A DNA stretch of 64,000 nt from Alopecurus myosuroides (Eukaryota; Streptophyta; Magnoliopsida; Poales; Poaceae): positions 242,200,833 through 242,264,832 of the forward strand of contig CM054060.1 in assembly GCA_028641055.1 (NCBI GenBank), given 5' to 3'. Positions 12,156-24,195 of the stretch are shown piece by piece. The first letter of the stretch is position 1. Each line of letters starts with the position of its first letter. A program made the translations under genes and the position numbers. The notes beneath the pieces are model-generated. The model saw nothing but the letters and a program-made list of their open reading frames with translations. It searched no databases and was not told the DNA's origin.

Positions 12156-12798
12156 AAGCTTAGACGCATGAGTATTCTTATAATTAGATGGGATGAACCA
12201 TGGGGGCATCCCAAGCTTTGGATTTGCACTCTTCTTGATCACATTATATCACCCTCTTCTCTTGACCCTTGAAAACTTCCTTCACACCACACTCAATGTA
12301 ATTCACATTAGAGGGTTACTTCACAATCAAAAAATCACATGTTCTGCATGGACACAAGCATTATTAATACTTTTAAACATTAGCTACAGCCACTGATGTT
12401 TCGTCAAAGAAATCCACTCGCCATAGTAAAAGAGAGAATGCAAGTAAAAAAGGCAGAATCTGTCAAAACCAGAACAGTCTGTAAAGACGATTTTTTTTCG
12501 GGGCACTTAAGTTGCTCAAATCGAAAAACGTAAGGATAGAAAAAGTTTTGGAATTAGCTGAGGAATGAGAACAAACATTTGCAGGTTATTTTGATCTTTC
12601 TGTGAATTATGCGATTTTATACGGTGGACAGCAAAAATCTGTTTCCTTCGCAGAAATGCAAAACCAACCTCAACTTTCACTATGGACTTTACTTGGCACA
12701 ACAAATGCGAGAAAATAAAGATACAAAGGAGTTTCTACAGAAGTATACAACACTTTGACTCAAAGAAAACATATAAAAACAAAGCAAAAGTAAAACCA

Positions 12799-12812
12799 TG
12801 GGTTATCTCCCA
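12799..12812 (-). other. Post-ORF hairpin TGGG-AGATAA-CCCA in A
   Basis: The sequence lies about 50 bp after the protease stop, in the block TTAAAGAAAAGCACTTCTTGG. Matching blocks are found in B (19276-19289) and D (31627-31640). Confidence 0.5.
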
Positions 12813-12861
12813 AGAAGTGCTTTTCTTTAACGCCTTTTAGCTAGGCCCAAAAAACTTAGAA

Positions 12862-13536
12862 TCAAGTATTGTCAAGTGAAGAAGCATCCAAATTGTAATT
12901 TGTTCGAGTAATAGAATCAAAAGGCAACTTCATTCTCTTCCTAGGAAAGTGTTCCATACCTTTCTTGAGCGGGAATTGATATTTAATATTCCCCTCTTTC
13001 ATATCAATAATAGCACCAACAGTTCTGAGAAAAGGTCTCCCCAAAACAATAGGACAAGAAGCATTGCATTCAATATTCATAACAATGAAATCAATGGGTA
13101 CAAGGTTATTGTTAACCATAATAAGAACATCATCAACTCTCCCCAAAGGTTTCTTTCTAACATTATCAGCAAGATGGACATCCAAATAACAGTGTTCCAA
13201 AGGTGGCAAATCAAGCATGTTATAAAGTTTCTTAGGCATAACAGAAATACTAGCACCAAAATCACATAAATCATTACAATCAAAATCATTCACCTTAATT
13301 TTAATGATGGGTTCCCAACCATCATCAAACTTCCTAGGGATAGAGGCTTCACATCTTAATTCTTCTTCTCTAATTTGTATGAGAGAATTTATGATATGTT
13401 TTGTGAAAGCCATATTCATAGCACTAGCATTAGGACAACTAGCAAGCTTTTGTAGGAACATAATTACTTTAGATATATTGCAATCATCAAAATCAAGATC
13501 ATTTTTATCAAAGGAAATGGTACCATTGTCTCCCAT
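12862..13536 (-). CDS. Gypsy retropepsin (C-terminal part of Gag-protease), element A
   Basis: Aspartic protease that would cut the Gag polyprotein in virus-like particles. The 224-residue frame starts MGDNGTISFDKNDLDFDD; this Met is probably internal to a longer Gag-protease protein. It contains the active-site motif D-F-G-A-S near residue 92 (about 13251-13265), the strand LGRVDDVLIMVNN, and the distal ILGRP-like motif IVLGRPFLRT near residue 165. It ends DASSLDNT and is followed by untranslated sequence rather than RT, so the element is non-autonomous by design. The frame is uninterrupted, in contrast to the upstream gag. It is homologous to B 19452-20012. Confidence 0.8.
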   Translation of the reverse strand: MGDNGTISFDKNDLDFDDCNISKVIMFLQKLASCPNASAMNMAFTKHIINSLIQIREEELRCEASIPRKFDDGWEPIIKIKVNDFDCNDLCDFGASISVMPKKLYNMLDLPPLEHCYLDVHLADNVRKKPLGRVDDVLIMVNNNLVPIDFIVMNIECNASCPIVLGRPFLRTVGAIIDMKEGNIKYQFPLKKGMEHFPRKRMKLPFDSITRTNYNLDASSLDNT

Positions 13537-13559
13537 ATTTTGAAAACAATTAGCACTTT

Positions 13560-15022
13560 TATCAGGAACAGTTTCAGTAGTTTCAGGCAGTTTTAAACGT
13601 TTAACAGCAGAAGTGGAAGTATTTCCAACACCAATTACTTTACCATTACAGGTTTACTAGCATGAGAAGCTTCAGTTTTACTAGTTGTGGTAATTGTGCA
13701 AATATTAGCTATATTATTCTTTCTAGCTATTTCATCTTTTGTTTCCCATCTAGCATGCAATTCAGCTAGCATCCTAACACTGTCATCAATTCGAATTTGA
13801 ATGGCATTAGTAGCAGCAAAATGTTTTTCATGTATAGTTTCAATTTTAGCAGCCATTCTACTGATTAAAGAAGATTGTGATTTAGACATTGATAAAATAG
13901 AAGTTTCAGCACGAGCAAGTTTAACTTGCAAACCAGAAATTTCCCTATTTAGATTCTCAAGTTGATAAGTGATATTTTTTAATATAAGAGATTGTTCCTC
14001 CGTGATCTTAGTAAATAATTTATTTTGCTCATATTCTTTTGCATAAAGTCTTTAGTGTCCCTTTCAACTTCTGAAATTCTTTCATTAGACATTCGAGATC
14101 TATCATGAGAATAATTATTACCACTATTAACAGGATATGGCCTATAATTGTTTCTACCAAGATTGTTCCTATAAGAACTGTTGTTGAAATTATTATTTTT
14201 AATGAAGTTCACATCAACATGCTCTTCTTGAGCAACCAAAGAGGCTAAAGGAACAATATTTGGATCAATAGGAGCATGGCTATTCACAAGCATAGACATA
14301 ATAGCATCAAGCCTATCACTCAAAGAGGAGGTTTCTTCAACAGAATTTACCTTCTTACCTGTTGGAGCTCTCTCAGTGCGCCATTTAGAATAATTTACCA
14401 TCATATCATCAAGAAGCTTTGTTGCAGCCCCCAAAGTCATGGACATAAAGGTTCTTCCAGGAGCTGAATCTAGAAGGTTTCTTGAATAAAAATTCAGTCA
14501 TGCATAAAAGGTTTGGATGATGATCCAAGTAGTCAGTTCATGAGTGGGACAATTATTTACTAAAGATTTCATTCTTTCCCAAGCTTTAAAAACATGCTCA
14601 TTATCAAGTTGCTTAAAATTCATAATGCTACTACTTAGAGATATAATCTTAGCAGGAGGATAATATTTTTCCAATGAAAGCATCTTTACATTTAGTCCAA
14701 TAATCAATACTATTTCTAGGCAAAGATAGCAACAATTCTTTAGCTCTTCCTCTCAAAGAGAAAGGAAACAATTTTAGTTTAATAATATCTCCATCTACAT
14801 CTTTATATTTTTGCATCTCACATAGTTCAACAAAATTATTAAGATGGGCAGCAACATCATCAGTACTAATACCAGAAAATTGCTCTCTCATAACAAGATT
14901 TAATAGTGCAGGCTTAATCTCATAAAAATCAGAAGTAGGAGTGGGAGGAGCAATATGTGTGCTAATAAAATCACTATTGTTGGTGCTATTAAAGTCACAC
15001 AACTTAGTATTCTCAGGAGTAT
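13560..15022 (-). pseudogene. gag: Gypsy gag, element A, disrupted by B at codon 2
   Basis: Structural Gag of an Athila-like gypsy element. Recognisable parts in N-to-C order are TPENTKLCDF, the Retrotrans_gag core ALLNLVMREQFSG...AAHLNNFVELCEMQKYKDVDGD (about 14780-14910), RAKELLLSLPRNS, ERMKSLVNNCPTH (about 14535-14580), KLLDDMMVNYSKW, and an Asn-rich tract near 14130-14210. Several frame changes separate ORFs 14649-15013, 14498-14707, 13979-14446 and 13635-13931. The first four bases of the coding sequence (ATGA) lie beyond insertion B at 58846-58849, so B hit codon 2. The ORF continuing to 15161 is a fusion with B LTR sequence. Confidence 0.85.
15018..15022. other. Target site duplication of B, left copy (AGTAT)
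   Basis: It pairs with AGTAC at 58841-58845. Removing B and one copy makes A gag continuous from its start codon. One copy has a point change. Confidence 0.85.
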
Positions 15023-16616
15023 TGATGGGAGATGCTTGCTCTCGTTGGTAAACCCCAAGAGAAAAGGTTGTGAAGAGTGCAGCGAAAAGTTTTCCCTCAG
15101 TAAGAAACCAAGGTTTAATCGTCCAGTAGGAGGAAGGAGTAACTTCAGAAGGTTGAAGCATCTGAGATGGCAGGGCACACTACCGGTTCAGAAGCAACGT
15201 GGAACCTACACAACACAATAAGATCACTTTGCCCCAACGAAGCGGCGAGGTTGTCAATCTCACCGGTTTTGCTGAACACAAAGAGGTTAAACGTATGGTT
15301 TGAAAACAGTAGGAAAGCAGCAGCAGCAGTATGAAAGCAGTAGGTGTTTTAACAGTATGAGGAAAAAGGACCGGGGTCCATAGTTCACTAGTGGTGTATC
15401 TCCATGAAAGATAAATAACATTGTGTGGTGAACAAATTATAGCTGGGCAATTGACAGAAATGAAGGCTGCACCGTAGTGCATATGCAAGACATAAAGATT
15501 ACTATGTGATTCATGTGGGCATTACAACAAAATACATAGACCGTCATCCAACTGCATCTATATCTAATAATCCACCCTCCGAATATCATCCGAACAAACG
15601 TTGGGTATTAAGTTGCTAGCAACAGATTATCACAGTAAGCAAAGTGTGTATTGTAAACAATGTAAACTAGGTGAACAGTGCTGTTTTCTCCCTAATGGCA
15701 ACAACATATACCCCATCTGTCACGTTTCTGTCACTCGTGCACAGATGCAAAGGAGGCATGAACCCACTATCGAGCATAAATACTCCCTCTTGGAGTTACT
15801 AGCATCTACTTGGCCAGAGCATCTACTAATAACAGAGAGCATGCAAGATCGTAAATAACATATGCATGAAGATAACATGATAGATTGATAATCATAAGAC
15901 ATAGCATTCAACATTCATCAGATCCCAGCAAACACAACATGTAGCATTACATAAAGATGATCTCGATCATGTGAGGCAGCTCACGAGATCTAAACATGAG
16001 GTACAAAGTGAAGAGAACAACCATATAGCTATTGCTATGGACCTGTAGTCCAGGTATGAACTACTCACGCATCACTTCGGAGGAGGGCATGGTGGTGTAA
16101 ACCCCTCCGGTGATGAATTCCCCTCTCGGAAGGGTGACGGGGAGAGCTCTAGAACCCTCGCGATCTCGGGATGACGATGACGGCGGCCTCGGGTGTTTTT
16201 CAGGAAGAAGTGCTATTTCTTTAGGGTTTACGTCTCGGGGGGTATAAATAGGCGAAAGGGCAAAGGCGGTGGAGGCCCGGGGGGCCCACACCACCCCATG
16301 GCGCGGCCAGGGGGCGCGCCGCCCTATGGCGTGGGCCCCCCTGTGGGCCCCCCTCCGTGTCTCTTCGGGACTCCGTGGAACCTTCAAGAATTCTAGGACC
16401 TCCGGACTTCAAATTTTCCAATTCCGAGAATATTTCCAGAACAACTTTTCTGAAACTAAAAACAGCAGAAAACGGGGAACTGACTCTGTGGCATCTTGTC
16501 AATAGGTTAGTCCGGAAAATCGATAAAAATGACATAGAGTGTATAGCAAACATGTGGGAAACAACAAGAAAACAACATGGAACATCAGAAATTAAGGATA
16601 CATTTATGACATATCA
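15023..16616 (-). repeat. Element B 3' LTR
   Basis: 1594 bp, TGATGGGAGATG... to ...GACATATCA on +. It aligns along its length with 57017-58840 apart from a 214-bp MITE there. In the first 120 bp I count about 8 differences. A GGTATAAATAGG block (16240-16251) reads on - as a TATTTATACC promoter-like box. Confidence 0.9.
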
Positions 16617-16632
16617 ACATCCCCAAGCTTAG
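16617..16632 (-). other. Polypurine tract of element B
   Basis: On -, CTAAGCTTGGGGATGT directly precedes the LTR start TGATATGTC, as in A. Confidence 0.85.
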
Positions 16633-19451
16633 TTCCTACTCGTCCTCGAGTAGGTAAACGATAAAAACACATAATTTCTGAGCTGACATGCTGCCAATAT
16701 AAACTTGATCATCAATAATGTAAAAGCATAAGTAATCTGAGATCATAGAACTTAAACACAAGCATGATAAATAGAATTTTAATAATAAAGCATAGAAATC
16801 ACCTTGCATCATGAGAAGTAACTCAAATAAAAGATCATGAATGACAATGCAATGAAAGATATACGTTTGTTTCAAGTATAGAGAAAACATGTCAAAGTGA
16901 TATTTCGCTAGTCCATAAGAGCGGGGAAAAACATAAATGCCAGGACACCTTCAAAGTTCATGAGGAAGACTAGAACAAATAATTAGAGAACAAGCAATAA
17001 CACATCATGAATCAATTAATAATGTTTCTGGGACAAATGCACATAAAACTCAGAATGGTAACTATGCTCTCTCAACTGTGCATAAATTTAGAAGATGGAG
17101 ACTCAACATAAAAGTAAAAGAAAGGCCCTTCACAGAGGGAAGCATGGACCACTCATGTGCTAGAGCTTTTATTTTATTAAACACAGGTATAAAAAGCTTG
17201 ACACTCCTCCCAACCATCTTACACAAACCATGGCTAACCGAATCCTCGGGTGCCTGCCAACAATCACATACCATGGAGGAGTGTCTATATTTTAAGAGAG
17301 GTGTATGCTTATGTCAACGAATGGTAAGCAGGAAATACAGTACGTCACAAGCCAACTAGACTTCACAAGAGCGGCTCCCATAGAAGGACGCATCTGGGTA
17401 GAAGGTCATACCTCTTTCTCTTTTGTTTACACAATTATGTTTTGACTGATAAATCAGGGGCAAAAATAGTAAAGAGAATTTGTTGTTATTAATTTGGGGC
17501 TAGGCACCCTGCTGCCAGCTCTTCTATCATTGGATAAGCGGATGAAGCCACTAGTCTAGGGTGTGAAAGTCCAATCAACAAGTGAGATAAAGATTCTCTA
17601 TTTACGTCCTCATGAGCTAAAACAGAGCACAAAACAGGAGTAATTTTGAAAGTTTTAAAGGTAACACATGAGCAATTTACTTTGGAGTGGCGGTTAAATA
17701 GCACATGTAGGTAGGTATGGTGGACACAATTGGAAAACTTTGGTTTTTGGGAGTTGGATGCACGAGTAGAGCTCATACTGAGTACAGTTGGAGGCTAGCA
17801 AAAGACTGAGAGCGACAAATCAAAAGAGCATAAGAGCCATAATCATGCATAGCGACATAAACATCATTAATAAAAGCATAAGTGGTACCACAAGTTCAAA
17901 AACTAAATGATCATGGAGGCTATTAGTGACTGGTTCATAGTCATAAACATGGTGTGAGCATGCGCCAAGTCAACCAAATAAAACATTCACAGGAGAATAC
18001 CACAAATTTATGCTTCAATATGACAAGAACAACTCATGATTCTTTCAATGGCACATTAAAAACTCTCAGATATTTGAGGCTAATCATGCTACTAATTAAC
18101 CACAAGTATTTAGATTTAAAATAACATCTAGCATGATATGAAAAAGTCTAGCCACAATCTATACAAGCTTCTACTTGCACCGTTATAAATTCTACCTCCA
18201 AGCATCAGTTTCTTTTCCCAACAAGCACCATGAAAGACATGCTTTAAAAAAAACTCTCTAAATGATACAGAAATCAAACATGAGAGTACTCACATAACAC
18301 TACTAAAACTAACAGCTCTGAACAAGAGATGAAATGAAAACAAGAGCTAAATAGGAAATTTTGCAGCAGCTAGAAGAAAAACTAAGAATACTAGCATAAC
18401 AAGTATTCAAACGAAAAAGCGGAGCATGTCTCTCTCCCAAACAAGGAATTATAGGGTCCAACTATATTATTGCAGCAAAGAAAAAAAGGAAAATAAAAGA
18501 AAACAAAAGAAAAACAAACAGACGCTCCAAGTAAACTTCATATGATGTGACCAAATAAAAATATAGTTTCACTAGAAGTGACCTGATAGATTGTTGATGA
18601 AGAAGGGGATGCCTTGGGCATATCCAAGATTAGATGCTTGATTCTTCTTAAAATAGGCTTGGATGAACCACGGGGTCATCCCCAATCTTTGACCTTGCAT
18701 TCTTCTTGGTCATATATATGACCCTCTTCTCTTGACCCTTCAGAACTTCCTTCACACCACACTCAAAGAGTAATTCGCATTAGAGGGTTAGTGACACCAT
18801 CAAAAATTCATCGATTATGTATGGAACAAGTGCTATTGATACTTTTACACATTAGCTACAGCCACTGATGTTTCGTGAAGCAAAGAAATCCACTTGACAT
18901 TGCAAAAGAGCAAATGCAAGAAAAATGTCAGAATCTGTCAAAACCATAATGGTCTGTGAAGACGAATTTTTTTGTAGGCACTTATGTTGCTCAGATCGAA
19001 AAACGTAAAGAACGAAAAAGTTGCGTAATTAGCGTAGGAATAAGCTCAAGAAATTTCAGGTCATTCTGATTTTTGTATGATTTATACAATTTTTTACGAT
19101 GGACAACAGAAATGTGTTTCCTGCGTAGAAATCCGAAAACCAACTCCAACTCTCGTCATAAACTTTACTTGGCACTACTAAAACATGAAAAGAAAGATAG
19201 AAAGGAGATTATACACAAGTATACAACCCCTTGACTCAAAGAAAACAGAGAAAAACAAAGCAAAAAATAAAACCATGGGTTATCTCCTAAGAAGTGCTTT
19301 TCTTTAACGCATGTTAGCTAGGCCTAGAAAAGTGGAATCAAGTATTTTCAAGTGAAGAAGCATACAAATTGTAACTCGTTCAAATAATGGAATAAAAAGG
19401 AAAATTCATTCTATTTCTAGGAAAGTGTTCCATACCTTTCTTGAGTGGGAA
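16633..19451 (-). other. 3' untranslated region of element B
   Basis: About 2.8 kb, AT-rich and homologous throughout to 10260-12861 of A. There is no conserved ORF. It includes the decayed GGGGATGCC hairpin (18605-18625) and the post-ORF hairpin (19276-19289). At 16930-17000 it preserves the undisrupted form of the D sequence into which E inserted, which proves that D sequence is what flanks E. Confidence 0.8.
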
Positions 19452-20012
19452 CTAAAATTTAATATTCCCTTCTTTCATATCAATAACAACACGAACAGTT
19501 CTAAGAAAAGGTCTTCCCAAAACAATTGGACAAGAAGCATTGCATTCAATATTCAAGACAACAAAATAAATGGGGACAAGATTATTATTAACCATGATAA
19601 GAACATCATCAACTCTCCCAAAAGGTTTCTTTCTAACATTCTCAATAAGACGGATATCCAAATAACAAGGTTCCAATGGTGGTAAATCTAGAATATCATA
19701 GAGTTTCTTGGGCATAATAGAGATACTAGCACAAAGATCACATAGAGAATTGCAATCAAAATCATTCACTTTCATTCTAATAATGGGTTCCCAACCATCA
19801 TCTATCTTCCTATGGATAGAGGCTTCACATCTTAATTCATCCTCTCTAATTTGCATGAGAGCATTTGTAATATGTTTTGTGAAAGCCATATTCATAGCAC
19901 TAGCATTAGGACAACTAGCAAGCTTTTGCAAGAACTTAATCACTCCAGTTTTGTTGCAATCATCAAAGTCAAGATCATTTTTATCAAAGGTAATGGGACC
20001 ATTGTCTCCCAT
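19452..20012 (-). pseudogene. Gypsy retropepsin, element B, active-site glycine lost
   Basis: Homolog of the A protease at 12862-13536. The frame opens MGDNGPITFDKNDLDFDDCN and keeps VDDVLIMVNNNLVP and IVLGRPFLRT. The catalytic motif reads D-L-C-A-S (about 19725-19739) instead of D-x-G-A-S, replacing the glycine that packs beside the catalytic aspartate. The frame also stops at EGNIKF, about 38 residues earlier than in A. Both changes predict an inactive enzyme. The context and reading direction match A. Confidence 0.82.
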
Positions 20013-20153
20013 ATTTCTAAAAATTTCAGCACTTTTATCAGGAACATTTTTAGCAGTTTCAGACAGTTTTGCATTTTCAATAGCAGAAGTGGGAGTGTTT
20101 CCAACACCAATTACTTTACAATTGATAGTAGAAGTTTTTCTAGTATGAGAAGC

Positions 20154-21416
20154 TTAAGTTTTACTAGTGGTGGTAATGGTGCAAACATTAGCTATATTAT
20201 TATTTCTACCTATTTCATCTTCTCTTTCCCATCTAGCATGCAATTCAGTTAACATCCTAACATTATCATCAATTCGAATTTGGATAGCATTCAAAGTTTT
20301 AATTTCTTTAACATCATGAGGCATAACCTTTAGTTTCAGAAAAACAACATCAAGAGCAAGGCTGTCAACTTTAGAAGCAAGAACATCAATTTTGCCAGAA
20401 ATTTCCTCAACAGATTTATTAAAAGCAGTTTGTGTACTAATAAAATTCTTAAGAATGCTCTCAAGATCAGAGGGTACACTTTTATTGTTGTTGTAGGAAT
20501 TACCATAAGCATTACTATTATTGGGAGGATATGACCTATAATTGTTGCTACCAAAATTATTCCTATAAGCATTAGTGTTGAAATTATCATTTTTAATGAA
20601 GTTCACATCAACATGCTCTTCTTGAGCAACCAAAGAGTCTAAAGGAACATTATTTGGATCAATAGGAGCATGACCATTCACAAGCATAGACATAATAGCA
20701 TCAAGTCATTCACTCAAAGAGGAGGTTTCTTCAATAGAATTTACCTTCTTACCAGTTGTAGCTCTCAGTGTGCCACTCAGAATAATTTAACATCATATCA
20801 TCAAGAAGCTTTGTTGCTGACCCCAAGTTAATAGACATAAAGGTTCCTCCAGCATCTGAATCCAGAAGGTTTCTTGAAGAAAAATTCAGATCTTCATAAA
20901 AGGTTTGGATAATAATCCAAGTAGTCAGTCCATGAGTGGGACAATTCTTTACTAAAGATTTCATTCTTTCCCAAGCTTTAACAACATGCTCATTATAAAG
21001 TTGCTTAAAATTCATAATGCTACTTCTTAAAGATATATTCTTAGTAGGAGGATAATATTTTCCAATGAAAGCATCTTTACACTTATTCCAAGAATCAATA
21101 CTATTTTAGGCAAAGACATCAACCATTCTTTAGCTCTTCCTCTCAAAGAGAAAGGAAACAATTTCAGTTTAATAATATCTCCATCTACATCTTTATATTT
21201 TTGCATCTCACAAAGTTCAACAGAATTTTTAAGATGGGCAGCAACATCATTAGTACTGACACCAAAAAATTGCTCTCTCATAACAAGGTTTAACAGGGCA
21301 GGCTTTATCTCATAAAATTCAGTAGTAGGAGCAGGTGGAGCAATAGGTGTGCTAATGAAATCATTGTTGTTGGTGCTAGTAAAGTCACACAACTTAGTGT
21401 TTTCAGGATTAGTCAT
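20154..21416 (-). pseudogene. gag: Gypsy gag, element B
   Basis: Starts at 21416 with [20 protein letters not shown], the same start as A gag. The core ALLNLVMREQFFG...AAHLKNSVELCEMQKYKDVDGD and RGRAKEWLMSLP fall in 21027-21416, ERMKSLVKNCPTHGLTTW and KLLDDMMLNYSEW in 20749-21015, and the QEEHVDVNFIKND region, an Asn/Tyr-rich tract and a coiled-coil-like helix in 20154-20693. Frame changes lie near 21110 and between 20693 and 20749. It would be the particle-forming protein of a gag-protease element. About 140 bp (20013-20153) of further gag-protease sequence links it to the protease. Confidence 0.82.
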
Positions 21417-21605
21417 TTTAACAAGACTAAAAATAGGAATAAAACTACAGCTAGAATAAGAACTATTTTTTCGTGTTTTTGATAAAGAGAATCAAACAAG
21501 ACAACATAAAATAAACTAAGCAAAACAAAAACAAAGTAAAGAGATTGGAAGTGAGAGACTCCCCCTGCAGAAATTCTCTTCCTCCCCGGCAACGGCGCCA
21601 GAAAA
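21417..21605 (-). other. Element B leader and PBS, copy next to C
   Basis: Untranslated leader upstream of B gag, ending with a perfect tRNA-Asp PBS at 21584-21600 (on - TGGCGCCGTTGCCGGGG). Instead of the LTR, integrase sequence of C follows from about 21606. The 47 bp at 21559-21605 recur with 4 changes at 56967-57013, next to the true B 5' LTR. Confidence 0.85.
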
Positions 21606-22808
21606 CGAGACCTATACAATAACACTTTCTCACCAACATGAAATTCTACTTTAATAATTCTCTTATCGTGCGACCTTTTAACTTTCTCTTTAAAGAGCTT
21701 AGAATTTTCATATGCTTCACTCCTCCATTCATCTAAAGAACTTAAGTCAAGCAACCTTTTCTCACCAGCAAGTTTAAAATCTCTATTTATGTCTCTCACT
21801 GTCCAATAAGCTTTGTGTTCTGATTCTAGGGGCAAGTGACAAGCTTTTCCATAAACCATTTTATAAAGAGACATGCCCATGGGATTTTTATAAGCACTTC
21901 TATAAGCCCACAGAGCATCATTTAATTTCTTAGCCTAGTTTTTTCTAGATTTGTTAACAGTCTTTTGCAAGATAGATTTGATTTATCCATTTGATAATTC
22001 TACTTGCCCACTAGTTTGAGGATGATAGGGTGAGGCAATCCTATGATTAACATCATATTTAGCAAGAGTCTTTCTAAAACCACCATGAATAAAATGAGAA
22101 CCCCCATCAGTCATAAGATATCTAGGCACACCAAACCTAGGGAAAATAATGTCTTTAAGCATTTTTAATGAGGTTTCACCATCAACACTTTTAGTAGGTA
22201 TAGCTTCTACCCATCTAGTAACATAATCAACAACAACAGGAATATGAGTGTGGCCTTGTGAAGGAGGGAAAAGACCCATAAAGTCAAATCCCCAACAATC
22301 AAACAGTTCAATAACAAGAGAATAATTCATAGGCATTTCATTACGTCTAGAAATATTTCCAACCCTTTGACATTGATCACAAGATAAAATAAACTTTCTA
22401 GCATCTTTAAAGAGAGTAGGCCAATGAAAACCTGATTGTAGAACCTTATGTGCAGTTCTATCTCCAGCGTGATGTCCTCCATAAGCACTACTATGACATT
22501 TTCTCAATATCTCTCGTTGTTCATTTTCAGGAACACATCTTCGCATAATACCATCAACAACTTCTTTATATAAGTGTAGGTCATCCCAAAAATAATGCCT
22601 CAAATCATAGAAGAATTTTCTTCTTTGCTGAGCTGTAAAGGTAGGAGGCAAATACTTGGGAACAATAAAGTTAGCATAATCAGCATACCATGGACTCTCT
22701 TGAGAGCTCACTTTTATTACAGCCAACTGTTCATTAGGAAAACTATCATTAACACGAATAGGATCATCAGAGATATTTTCTAATCTAGACAAATTATCAG
22801 CAACAGGT
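21606..22808 (-). pseudogene. Gypsy integrase, element C, truncated with stops
   Basis: Integrase would insert the cDNA into the chromosome. From N to C: the zinc-binding HHCC region (YGGHHAGDRTAHKVL...CDQCQRVGN, about 22370-22490), the catalytic core with all three acidic residues in WGFDFMGLFP, LMTDGGSHFI and SGQVELSNG (about 22010-22300), then [27 protein letters not shown] and KVLLYRSR. Two in-frame stops interrupt it at 21983-21985 and 21935-21937. A one-base frameshift separates it from RNase H near 22805. After LLYRSR the frame runs directly into the B PBS, so the C-terminal end is missing. The catalytic triad is intact despite these breaks. Confidence 0.9.
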
Positions 22809-24195
22809 TTTTTGCACCCTTCCTATCCACAATATGTAAATCAAAGTCTTGTAAGATAAGCACCCATCTAATAAGCCTAGGCTTAGCATCTTTCTTTTCC
22901 ATAAGGTACTTAATAGCAGCATGATCAGTATGAATAGTAACTTTAGAATCAACAATATACTGCCTAAATTTATCACAAGCAAAAACTACAGTTAGGAACT
23001 CTTTCTCAGTGGTAGCATAATTCTTTTGAGCAACATCAAGAGTTTTACTAGCATAATGAATAACATTTAACTTCTTATCTACCCATTGTCCAAGAACAAC
23101 ACCTACAACATAATCACTAGCATCACACATAATTTCAAATGGTAAATTCCAATCAGGTGGCTGAACAATAGGGGCAGATATTAAAGCCTTCTTTAAAATT
23201 TCAAAAGCTTCTTTACAATCTTCATCAAAAACAAAAGGTACATCTTTTTGAAGAAGATTAGTAAGAGGTTTTGATATTTTAGAGAAATCTTTAATAAACC
23301 TTCTATAGAAACCAGCATGACCAAGAATACTACGAATACCTTTAACATCCCTGGGACAGGACATTTTCTCAATAGCTTCAACTTTAGCTCTGTCTACTTC
23401 AATACCTCTTTCAGAAATTTTATGTCCAAGAACAATTCCTTCATTAACCATAAAATGACATTTCTCCCAATTAAGAACAAGATTAGTCTCCTCACATTTG
23501 TGCAAAAATTTATCAAGATTCTGCAAACAATTATCAAAAGAAGTTCCATAGACAGAGAAATCGTCCATGAAGACTTCCACAATTTCTTCACAAAAACCAT
23601 GAAAGATAGCAGACATTCATCTTTAAAAAGTAGAAGGAGCATTACATAAACCAAAAGGCATATGTCTATAAGCATAGGTTCCAAAAGGACAAGTGAAAGT
23701 TGTTTTCTCTTGATCAGGCTTCCTAACAACAATTTGAGAGAAACCAGAATAACCATCAAGAAAGAAGAAATGAGTTTTTTTAGACAATCTTTCTAACATT
23801 TGATCAATAAAAGGTAAAGGATAATGATCTTTCTTAGTAACCTTATTAACTTTCCTAAAATCAATACACGTCCTATAACCAACCACTACTCTTTGAGGAA
23901 TAAGTTCATTATTGTCATTTAGCACAACATTCATCCCTCCTTTCTTAGGGACACAATGCACAGGACTAACCCATCTACTATCAGCAGTAGGATAAATAAT
24001 ACCAGCATCAAGGAGTTTCAATACCTCATTTCTTACCACATCCTTCATATTTGGATTTAAACGGCATTGATGCTCAACAACTGGCTTTGCATCAGGTTCA
24101 ATATTAATAGCATGCTGACATATAGTAGGAGAAACCCCCTTCAAATCATCAAGAGTATAACCAATAGAACCTCTATGTTTCCTCAATATTCCCAA
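22780..24195 (-). pseudogene. Gypsy reverse transcriptase and RNase H, element C
   Basis: Copies element RNA into DNA and degrades the RNA strand. RT starts near VLKLLDAGIIYPTADSRWVS, with FLDGYSGFSQI, the FGLCNAPSTF block and the catalytic F-M-D-D box (about 23560-23571). RNase H follows with acidic residues in [23 protein letters not shown] and [12 protein letters not shown] (about 22890-23130). Two stop codons lie close together between NAPSTF and MSAIFHGF (about 23617-23625). The frame shifts at the end of RNase H near 22808. Otherwise the frame is open over 1.4 kb, suggesting modest age. Confidence 0.92.

Larger units (their letters stand above)
10260..12861 (-). other. 3' untranslated region of element A
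   Basis: About 2.6 kb of AT-rich sequence between the end of the protease ORF and the PPT. It has no convincing ORF; short frames such as 11825-12229 are not shared with the homologous regions of B and D. Colinear homology with B (16633-19451) and, in the other orientation, with D (31405-33905 and 54870-55236) shows it is a retained family feature. It holds two hairpin motifs listed separately. Confidence 0.8.

Noticed and set aside
11825..12229. 134-codon hydrophobic ORF in the 3' region of A
   Set aside because: It is not preserved in the homologous regions of B and D; chance frame in AT-rich DNA.
14649..15161. Start of A Gag at 15161
   Set aside because: The first 50 or so codons are B LTR; the true start codon is at 58849 beyond B.
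21413..21880. ORF reading from integrase into [14 protein letters not shown] as a novel fusion protein
   Set aside because: The tail is translated PBS and leader of B; it is a junction artefact of truncation.
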